This document shows, in pieces, positions 6,681-12,711 of a stretch of 17,725 nucleotides of DNA (its first letter is position 1; each line of letters begins with the position of its first letter). Location of the stretch: the NCBI GenBank assembly GCA_937889855.1, contig CALBYK010000179.1:1-17725 (forward strand), read 5' to 3'. This DNA is from an uncultured Prevotella sp. (GTDB lineage: Bacteria; Bacteroidota; Bacteroidia; Bacteroidales; Bacteroidaceae). Both the position numbers and the translations under genes were made by a program. The notes under the pieces were generated by a model, which saw nothing but the letters and a program-made list of their open reading frames with translations, had not been told where the DNA came from and made no database searches.

Positions 6681-7439
6681 TTACATGTTCATGCCACCGT
6701 CAATCTGGATAACCTGACCGCTCACGTAGCTTGCCATGTCGGATGCGAGGAAGCAGCACACGTTGGCGATGTCCTCAGGCTTGCCGCCGCGACGGAGAGG
6801 AATCTTCTTCATCCAGTCCTTGCGTATCTCCTCAGGAAGCTGTGCTGTCATGGCTGTCTCGATGAAGCCAGGGGCTACAGCGTTGGCGCGGACACCCTTA
6901 GGACCGAGCTCCTGGGCGATTGACTTTGCGAGGGCAATCATACCAGCCTTTGACGCGGCATAGTTGCACTGGCCGGCGTTGCCGTGAACGCCTACAACAG
7001 AAGCCATGTTGATGATGGAGCCGCTGCGCTGGCGGAGCATAATCGGCGAGCAAGCGTGAATGAAGTTGAATGCCGACTTGAGGTTGACGTTCAGCACTGC
7101 GTCCCACTGAGCCTCCGACATGCGGAGCATAAGTCCGTCCTTTGTGATGCCGGCGTTGTTGACAAGGATGTCAACAGAGCCGAAGTCGGCGTGAATCTGC
7201 TTCACCACCTTGTCGGTTTCCTCAAAGTTGGCAGCGTTGCCTGCATAAGCGCGGCAGGTTACGCCGAGAGCCTCAATCTCCTTGCGGGTGGCCTCAAGAC
7301 CAGCCGCCATGTCGTCGTTGAGCACGAGGTCTGTGAATGCGATGTTTGCGCCTTCCTGGGCGAATTTCATTGCGACAGCTTTTCCGATGCCGCGGGCTGC
7401 ACCAGTGATGATGGCAGTCTTACCTGTTAATAATCCCAT
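6681..7439 (-). CDS. fabG: 3-oxoacyl-[acyl-carrier-protein] reductase FabG
   Basis: This 252-residue short-chain dehydrogenase reduces 3-oxoacyl-ACP to 3-hydroxyacyl-ACP with NADPH in type II fatty acid synthesis, in the cytosol. The Rossmann signature TGAARGIG (12-19), NNAG near 94-97, and the catalytic set N119, S147, Y160 and K164 (YAASK) are all present. FabG-like features include GITKDGLMLRM after NNAG, PGFIETAMTAQLPEE, and the C-terminal YVSGQVIQIDGGMNM. Length matches the usual 244-250. The start ATG at 7439 gives a normal N-terminus (GLLTGKTAIITG). The gene begins 32 nt after the TetR regulator stop, and they probably share the promoter at 8174-8205. No other fatty acid synthesis genes lie nearby, so other SDR substrates cannot be wholly excluded. 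Confidence 0.93.
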   Translation of the reverse strand: MGLLTGKTAIITGAARGIGKAVAMKFAQEGANIAFTDLVLNDDMAAGLEATRKEIEALGVTCRAYAGNAANFEETDKVVKQIHADFGSVDILVNNAGITKDGLMLRMSEAQWDAVLNVNLKSAFNFIHACSPIMLRQRSGSIINMASVVGVHGNAGQCNYAASKAGMIALAKSIAQELGPKGVRANAVAPGFIETAMTAQLPEEIRKDWMKKIPLRRGGKPEDIANVCCFLASDMASYVSGQVIQIDGGMNM

Positions 7440-7471
7440 TGTTTCTTTTTATTATTAATTAATAAGTTTAC

Positions 7472-8077
7472 TTATTTCGTCATTTCTTGGTTTATTCTCT
7501 TTCCGAGCGCTCCATACACCACCTTTGCCACAAGCGGCTTTGAGGCCTCCTCGGTCATGCCGTGGCCTATGCGTCCGTATATGAACGGCACTTCCAGCCC
7601 CTTGATGCAATAATGGGTGATGTCCGCCACAAGGTCCACGTTGTCGATGTCAAACTCTCCATCGGCCTTGCCTTCGTTGTAGACCTTGCGGAACAGCTCT
7701 ATCTCGTCCTCGTCAAACTTCTTGCGCACCTTCTCCACCATCCATATATTGCGGAAAAACTCGGCACGAAGGTTGCCGTTGCGCACCACCGTCTCGCGTA
7801 TCATGCTCAGATGGGTGTAGATGAGTTCTATGATTTTATCCTGCGGACGCATCTTCATTGCCGCTACCTCGTCGAGCTTGTCAGACAGACGCTCCAACTC
7901 CGACTCTATCACAGCAGAATAGACATCCTCCTTGCGGTTGAAGTAAGTGTAGAGTGTGCGGCGCCCCTTTCCCGACGCCACCGCAATGTCGTTCATTGTA
8001 GTATTGGCGATGCCGTTCTTGGCAAACAGCTGGCGTGCCACATCAACGAGTTTTTGTCGAGTCTTGGATATTGACAT
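7472..8077 (-). CDS. TetR/AcrR-family transcriptional regulator
   Basis: This 201-residue DNA-binding regulator has the TetR N-terminal helix-turn-helix at about residues 26-46: TTMNDIAVASGKGRRTLYTY, followed by FNRKEDVYSAV. The C-terminal ligand-binding region (about 60-200) is mainly helical and not assignable to a ligand. It is the first gene of a probable two-gene unit with fabG, which begins 32 nt beyond its stop. An inverted repeat over the predicted transcription start (8151-8176) is a natural candidate for its own operator. From this arrangement it may sense acyl-ACP, acyl-CoA or a membrane-related signal and control fabG, but that is inference; TetR regulators beside fabG are common in Bacteroidota. 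Confidence 0.9.
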   Translation of the reverse strand: MSISKTRQKLVDVARQLFAKNGIANTTMNDIAVASGKGRRTLYTYFNRKEDVYSAVIESELERLSDKLDEVAAMKMRPQDKIIELIYTHLSMIRETVVRNGNLRAEFFRNIWMVEKVRKKFDEDEIELFRKVYNEGKADGEFDIDNVDLVADITHYCIKGLEVPFIYGRIGHGMTEEASKPLVAKVVYGALGKRINQEMTK

Positions 8078-8150
8078 AGATATTTATACCTTGGTTTTCT
8101 TTATTTTCTTGTTACCTTATTTTATATATTCAGTGTTTATGCAAATTGAC

Positions 8151-8176
8151 TTGCACACACAAAAACGCGTGTGCAA
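8151..8176. promoter_or_regulatory. Operator-like inverted repeat over the TetR-fabG transcription start
   Basis: Perfect 8-bp arms TTGCACAC (8151-8158) and GTGTGCAA (8169-8176) are separated by 10 bp. The repeat overlaps the downstream edge of the -7 box (8174-8181) and the predicted start of transcription near 8167. A dimeric TetR protein bound here would block initiation. Palindrome size and position suit a TetR operator; identity is inference. Confidence 0.55.
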
Positions 8177-8205
8177 AATTACGTCAATAATTCCACACAC
8201 GCAAA
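8174..8205 (-). promoter_or_regulatory. Promoter of the TetR-fabG operon
   Basis: On the minus strand TTTG (plus 8202-8205), exactly 20 bp, then TAATTTTG (plus 8174-8181) is a full match to the Bacteroidota housekeeping promoter (-33 TTTG, -7 TAnnTTTG). The implied leader is about 90 nt, A/T-rich, without a Shine-Dalgarno. It is one of the two best promoter matches in the window. Confidence 0.75.
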
Positions 8206-8261
8206 TAATTCAACTATATTTTACCCAATCTCTCCTTTTTTCAACCTTACTTAACATTGGG

Positions 8262-9008
8262 CTATTTCTTTATCTTTCCATACACAAGACGTGCCAGGCC
8301 ATAGACATAGCGGCGGAAGCCGGGCCTGTAGGCGAGCGTGCGGTCAAACCAGCCGAGATGCTTGCCCGCCGTGCGCACAACCATTCCAACATACACCATG
8401 GCGAACAGCGTGCCTATGCCTACAATATACCATTGCCACGCACCGAAGAACACATAACAGAACACCACTGCCAGCGCAACCAAACCCGTATCAACACAAA
8501 TCTTGACCTTTGGAAACTCCATTCCCGTCACCGCGCTTATGGCAACCGGAAATCCCTCACCCGGCATCGTCACCGACCCGCAGCGCACCTCAAAGGCTAT
8601 GCCCAAGCCCAATATGGTGCAGCCTGCCACCTGGCTGACAATCTTTTCCAATAGCGCAGCGGGCGCAAGCCATGTGGTGAGCAGCATGTTCACATCGATG
8701 AGAGAGCCGAACACAAAGCCCACAAGCAGCTGGAACAGCTGCACCGCCTCAAACCGCCGCCTCAGCACGCATATCTGCCCTACAACAAGCAGGCCGTTCA
8801 TTATATATGTATATTGTCCGATGGTAAGCGCCGGCACTCCAAGCCCAAGCTTGCCGGCTGTCTCAAAAACATAAGGCAACGTGGATATAACACTCGACCC
8901 GAGCATCGAGCGCACGCACACGGTCACGCCGAGGGTCATAACATAAAGCGAAACAAACAGCAAAACGTGCTGCCAAAGAAATGATATTATCCTGTCTTTT
9001 TTACTCAT
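8262..9008 (-). CDS. YczE/YitT-like multi-pass membrane protein, unknown function
   Basis: This 248-residue integral membrane protein has about five or six hydrophobic segments: near 12-33, 60-82, 88-110, 122-142, 170-190 and 192-211. Between them are GSSVISTLPYVF (about 37-48) and CGSVTMPGEGFPVAIS (about 143-158), which resemble the conserved loops of the YczE/YyaS/YitT group of uncharacterised bacterial membrane proteins. The C-terminus is basic (RRYVYGLARLVYGKIKK) and likely cytoplasmic. The function is unknown. It is the first host gene before the tRNA and is transcribed away from it. An exact -7 box (TAATTTTG, plus 9017-9024) lies so close to the ATG at 9008 that any transcript would be almost leaderless. 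Confidence 0.78.
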   Translation of the reverse strand: MSKKDRIISFLWQHVLLFVSLYVMTLGVTVCVRSMLGSSVISTLPYVFETAGKLGLGVPALTIGQYTYIMNGLLVVGQICVLRRRFEAVQLFQLLVGFVFGSLIDVNMLLTTWLAPAALLEKIVSQVAGCTILGLGIAFEVRCGSVTMPGEGFPVAISAVTGMEFPKVKICVDTGLVALAVVFCYVFFGAWQWYIVGIGTLFAMVYVGMVVRTAGKHLGWFDRTLAYRPGFRRYVYGLARLVYGKIKK

Positions 9009-9394
9009 AGTGACTGCAAAATTACTATTTTTTTCCGAGCTCCGTTACACTTGGTTTCAGGAAACATTTGCTACTGTCGTTATTATATGCACATAATCGG
9101 TGTAGACTTCCGTCACATTGAACTATTGTACACAACCGGTTATTTATAGGACTGCAAATCAGCAAGAGTAAAATTCCGTGTAATGAAACTCCTGCGTACT
9201 TGCGACAATATTGTGGCTAAACATTAGCCTCAATATATGATATAAATCAATTAAATACACTAAACCCCAAAAATCTAACAAAAAAAGTGCAAAAACGTTT
9301 GCTCGTTTCACCAAAAACTACTACCTTTGCACTCGCAATTAAGAAATACAGCAATCGCTAACAATTCAAAATTGCAGATTTTTATGGTTAATAT
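9009..9394. other. 386-bp A/T-rich gap between the YczE-like gene and the tRNA
   Basis: No gene was found on either strand. The left end holds the exact -7 box TAATTTTG of the YczE-like gene (minus strand, plus 9017-9024) with no recognisable -33 partner. The right end holds the tRNA promoter. The middle, about 9050-9290, is A/T-rich with no repeat, hairpin or small reading frame that I can support. The gap separates two divergent transcription units. Confidence 0.7.
9298..9329 (+). promoter_or_regulatory. Promoter of the initiator tRNA gene
   Basis: TTTG (9298-9301), 20 bp, then TACCTTTG (9322-9329) matches the Bacteroidota promoter consensus fully. Transcription would start near 9336, about 60 nt before the mature tRNA, leaving a 5' leader for RNase P to remove. 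Confidence 0.75.
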
Positions 9395-9467
9395 CGCGGA
9401 GTGGAGCAGTTGGTAGCTCGCCAGGCTCATAACCTGGAGGTCGCATGTTCGAGTCCTGCCTCCGCAA
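9395..9467 (+). tRNA. tRNA-Met (CAT), initiator type
   Basis: The 73-nt cloverleaf folds with D stem GAGC/GCTC, anticodon stem CCAGG/CCTGG, loop CTCATAA with anticodon CAT, and T loop TTCGAGT; CCA is not encoded (CAA follows A73). Initiator marks are the unpaired C1:A72 and the A11:U24 pair. Two features are unusual. The anticodon stem has A29:U41 in place of the first of the three G:C pairs normal in bacterial initiators, and the T stem GCATG/CCTGC has a U52:C62 mismatch. It is followed by a terminator and by a phage integrase, so its 3' end is probably the prophage attachment site. An elongator Met assignment is possible but less likely. Confidence 0.92.
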
Positions 9468-9475
9468 CAAAGAAT

Positions 9476-9515
9476 GGTCGAATTTCCTTTACATAAAGGG
9501 ATTTCGACCTTTATT
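9476..9515 (+). terminator. Rho-independent terminator after the tRNA
   Basis: Fifteen-nt arms 9476-9490 and 9495-9509 pair with one mismatch and one G-U, around the 4-nt loop ACAT, and TTTATT follows at once. It lies 8 nt past the tRNA and would end the tRNA transcript before the integrase gene. If integration occurs at the tRNA 3' end, this terminator is carried by the phage. Confidence 0.72.
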
Positions 9516-9603
9516 CGTTATAGGCCGTTGCGGAGAGTCGGACGCTATTCGGACGGTTTTTGTTTAATGGCATTGGTTGTCTTCAGACGAACAATGTAAA
9601 AAA

Positions 9604-10764
9604 ATGTACACTTCTGCTAAAAATTTCTTATCTACAAGAGATATAGTAGGTTATACCCTTCCACGGCTACATGAAGGGAAAAACTGCTATATTGACTTCT
9701 ATGCATACGACCCTACTATTGACGGGCTCAGACGCAAGAAATATATGCTCGACAGATATAAAAAGAGTGAGCGCAGACACATCGCTACCGTACTCATGAC
9801 CAACATCACCCAAAAGTTGACTGCCGGCTGGAACCCGTTTATCAACAATGACAAGGGACGCGGCTACACGAAATGGGAAACAGTGGTGCAACGCTATATC
9901 GACTACACCAAGGTAGCGGAGAAGAAAGGTATCCTGAAGAGCAAGACTGCGGTGGACTATCGCAGTCGTTTGTCGGGTGTTCTGTCCTACATAGAGGAGG
10001 CAAAGATACCAATAAAGTATGTAAACCAATTTGACAAGACTTTTGCCGTTGATTTTTTGGACTATATTGTGCTCGACAAGGAACGCTCACCCAAAACACG
10101 CAACAACTACCGCACATGGCTGTCAACATTCGCTACATGGCTTGTGGACCGACAGTACATCAAGGAAAACTGCATAGAAACTATTCACATGATGAAGGAG
10201 AACGAAAAGTTCCGTGACGAAATGAAGCCCGAAGATCTGCGCCGGCTGAAGGAATACACGCGCGAGAAATGCCCACCATTTTATCTTGCCTGCCTTATGG
10301 AATACTACACATTCATTAGACCTGAAGAACTCAGACACATTAAAATTGGCGACATATCAATCAAAGACCAAACTGTTTTTATTCCGCCAGAAGTAGCAAA
10401 GAGTCGCAAAGGGCAGACCGTTGCACTCAATGATACGCTGCTGAGGATAATGATTGAACAGGGTGTGTTTGACTACCCTTCACAAAACTACCTGTTCGGG
10501 AAGGGAATAAGACCAGGTGAGGAACAGATTCCAATCAACAGATTTAGGCAGGAATGGATGAAGGTGAGGAAAGCTCTTGCTTTCCCTACCTCATACCAAT
10601 TTTATTCGCTGAAGGACTCCGGCATTCGCGACCTTGCCAACGCCGAGGGCATTGTGGTGGCACGCGATCAAGCGCGACATACAGACATATCAGTGACAAA
10701 CAAGTACCTGAAGAGATCAAAAGTGGCGCATGAGGAGACTAAGCACTTTGTCGGGGAACTATAA
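9604..10764 (+). CDS. int: Phage tyrosine recombinase (integrase)
   Basis: This 386-residue integrase catalyses site-specific strand exchange between phage and chromosome. An arm-binding-like N-terminal region (about 1-85) is followed by a core-binding SAM-like domain (about 88-190; KWETVVQRYIDY through TRNNYRTWLSTFATWLV) and the catalytic domain. Catalytic candidates are R239 (FIRPEEL), K269 (SRKGQ), H359 (ARHTDISVTNKY) and the nucleophile Y368. Box II, usually HxxR, reads Y334-S-L-K337 and is followed by DSG, so Lys stands where the second Arg is expected; this variant occurs in a group of Bacteroidota integrases. The ATG at 9604 was chosen over the in-frame TTG at 9577. The gene is more A/T-rich than the tail genes, lies 136 nt after the tRNA, and its stop directly abuts the converging tail gene. 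No consensus promoter was found, so its expression may need a phage signal. Confidence 0.93.
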   Translation: MYTSAKNFLSTRDIVGYTLPRLHEGKNCYIDFYAYDPTIDGLRRKKYMLDRYKKSERRHIATVLMTNITQKLTAGWNPFINNDKGRGYTKWETVVQRYIDYTKVAEKKGILKSKTAVDYRSRLSGVLSYIEEAKIPIKYVNQFDKTFAVDFLDYIVLDKERSPKTRNNYRTWLSTFATWLVDRQYIKENCIETIHMMKENEKFRDEMKPEDLRRLKEYTREKCPPFYLACLMEYYTFIRPEELRHIKIGDISIKDQTVFIPPEVAKSRKGQTVALNDTLLRIMIEQGVFDYPSQNYLFGKGIRPGEEQIPINRFRQEWMKVRKALAFPTSYQFYSLKDSGIRDLANAEGIVVARDQARHTDISVTNKYLKRSKVAHEETKHFVGEL

Positions 10765-12657
10765 TATCTCGTAGAAGTAGCCAGTCTTCAGGCGGCTGAT
10801 GCCCTCGCCCGACACTTCAAGCTCCACCTTCTGACAAATGAAGCGACGGTTGTGGAAGATATAGATTTTGGAGGGGTCGGGTATGTCGTCGGTGAGGAAC
10901 TTGATGCACTGGAGGTTGTGTGAGTCGATATCGAGGGACGCGCCAGTGTTGTGTGGAAGACTGTCGAGAGAGAGCGAGACGGTCTCCCCTCGCCCGGTAA
11001 GCGCGGGATACATGCGGTAGTCGGTCAGAGCGATGGGACAGCGAAGAAGAGTGTCCTCATTGCCGAAGGTGCCGCGCGTGACGACATTGCCGGTACCAAG
11101 GTTACGCACATACATGCCCTGGAACATCAGACGCATGGTGTCGGTGGTGGTCTCCTCTGACGTGGTCTCCTCGGCACCCTGCATGGCATCCTGCACACTG
11201 ATGTAATACTCGCCGTCGTCGTCTTGCGACATATTGTCGAGCGACGAGTCGCCGGCATTGGACATTGACGGCATCGCCACTGTGATGTTTGGCATAAGGT
11301 CGGCGACGTGCAGGAAGTCTTTGCCGGACCATCGCTTGCGCTGAACCATGGCGACGGGTATAATCTTCAGGTCAACGGCATCGTCGCTCTCCTTGTCGCG
11401 CATGATGGGGTTGAACAAGCCGCACATGGTGCGCTGCTCGGTAACCTTTTCATCACCGGAGGCGGGGACACCTCCGCTCCCAGTAAGCATCGCCCATATA
11501 TAATAGGTGTTGCCGACCTTGAAGATTGTCTGCCGGCGCTCCTTGGTTGTCATAGCCTGGGCTGCCGTGGTCATGGCATCGGCTGTATCGAACGACTTGA
11601 CGGGATAAGTGCGGAGCATGGACAGAGGAATGTACTCGCGCCAGTCGCGCCCAGTGGAGTCATCGAACTGGTACTCGACATTGGAGGTGGCAAGATTGGA
11701 TAGGCCGTCTTCGTCGTACTCCGATGTATACTCCGAAAGGCACTCGTAGGTGACGGCACCGTTGCCCGCCAGTTCATTGACGGAAGTGATGTCGACAGTC
11801 TTTGCCACCTCGTCGAATACAATGGAGGCATTGAACAGCTTGCGGAACTCGTCGAGGAAGGTATATACCGACCAGTGCGGCAAGGCGTTCTTGATGTGGC
11901 ATGAGCGGCGTGCAGAGGCGATGTAGAGTCGGGTCCACGGCTCACGGTTGAAGTCGTTGCAGCGTATGGTGTAGCCCTCAGACTGGAGGACATGGCGAAG
12001 GACGTAGAGCAAGTTGGGCTGCACGGCAAGAAACTGCATGCAAGCCATCTTGCCAGTGGGGTAACTGATGCCGCCGACAGTGAGTTTCTTGAAGTTGGCG
12101 GCGTAGAGGTAGTTGGACGTGCAGTCGTTGGTCTCGTCGTAGACGGGATAGAAGGCTGCCACACCCGGTTCGCCGACAAAGATGCCGTTGGTGAGGTCGA
12201 CCATAACGAGCGACGGCTGTTTGGAGGCATCTACATAGGTCATGCCCATCTGGGCGTAGCGCTTGGCATCGATGCCGGAGACAATCTGCACGGGAGGATA
12301 TTCGAGCTCGTCGATGAAGTGGCTCTCGAAGTTGGAGTTGTATTTGATGCGCGACTTGCCGCCGACTATCTGCAGCTTGACTGTGGTGTCGGAGACGGAA
12401 GTGACGGTTCCCTTGCCGGATATGAAAAGACGATTGTCAGCGTAGAGCTTGCAGTCGTCGAAGGCGGCAACGCGCTTGTGCACGTCGAAGCGGTGGATGC
12501 CGCCGAAGAGCAACTGGTTGGCGTGGACGGACATGGGGAAAGAGATGTCGTAGGTGTAGGAACCGGAGTCTTGGATGTACTGGTTGGCGTAGGTGACCTT
12601 TATCTTGTCGGCGGTGGAGGGGTAGCCCACCTTGTTGTTGATGGTACAATGTAACAT
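10759..12657 (-). CDS. Putative phage tail/baseplate protein downstream of tape measure
   Basis: This 632-residue protein carries no enzymatic motif that I recognise. Its place directly after the tape measure gene is where distal tail, hub or baseplate proteins are normally encoded. The N-terminal 110 residues are beta-rich, with YTYDISFPMSVHANQLLFGG, then HKRVAAFDDCKLYADNRLFISG and VTSVSDTTVKLQIVGG, a pattern I associate with tail proteins of Bacteroides prophages. The middle has aromatic and charged segments (about 200-330). An acidic, Ser/Thr-rich linker covers about 462-508 (including TTSEETTTDT). The C-terminus ends IYIFHNRRFICQKVELEV then LKTGYFYEIL. No signal peptide or membrane helix is seen. 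The start ATG at 12657 immediately follows a run of octanucleotide repeats. The assignment rests mainly on context. Confidence 0.66.
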   Translation of the reverse strand: MLHCTINNKVGYPSTADKIKVTYANQYIQDSGSYTYDISFPMSVHANQLLFGGIHRFDVHKRVAAFDDCKLYADNRLFISGKGTVTSVSDTTVKLQIVGGKSRIKYNSNFESHFIDELEYPPVQIVSGIDAKRYAQMGMTYVDASKQPSLVMVDLTNGIFVGEPGVAAFYPVYDETNDCTSNYLYAANFKKLTVGGISYPTGKMACMQFLAVQPNLLYVLRHVLQSEGYTIRCNDFNREPWTRLYIASARRSCHIKNALPHWSVYTFLDEFRKLFNASIVFDEVAKTVDITSVNELAGNGAVTYECLSEYTSEYDEDGLSNLATSNVEYQFDDSTGRDWREYIPLSMLRTYPVKSFDTADAMTTAAQAMTTKERRQTIFKVGNTYYIWAMLTGSGGVPASGDEKVTEQRTMCGLFNPIMRDKESDDAVDLKIIPVAMVQRKRWSGKDFLHVADLMPNITVAMPSMSNAGDSSLDNMSQDDDGEYYISVQDAMQGAEETTSEETTTDTMRLMFQGMYVRNLGTGNVVTRGTFGNEDTLLRCPIALTDYRMYPALTGRGETVSLSLDSLPHNTGASLDIDSHNLQCIKFLTDDIPDPSKIYIFHNRRFICQKVELEVSGEGISRLKTGYFYEIL

Positions 12658-12703
12658 GGAAAGATGGAAAGATGGAAAGATGGAAAGATGGAAAGATGGA
12701 AAG
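12656..12703. repeat. Octanucleotide microsatellite, six perfect copies, at a start codon
   Basis: Six exact tandem copies of ATGGAAAG (CTTTCCAT on the coding strand) run from 12656 to 12703, with a partial seventh to 12708. With three extra bases they fill the whole 54-nt gap between the tape measure stop codon (12712-12714) and the start codon of the tail gene (12655-12657), and the last copy overlaps that start codon. There is no Shine-Dalgarno. Pure repeats of this length are prone to slipped-strand change; each step would move the start 8 nt relative to the upstream stop. Confidence 0.95.
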
Positions 12704-12711
12704 ATGGAGGA

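Noticed and set aside
8224..8261. CCCAAT/ATTGGG pair after the YczE-like gene as a terminator
   Set aside because: Only six base pairs around a 26-nt loop and no U-run; too weak to support.
9577..9603. TTG at 9577 as integrase start
   Set aside because: An ATG nine codons later (9604) has an A-rich leader typical of the host, and the extra residues add nothing recognisable.
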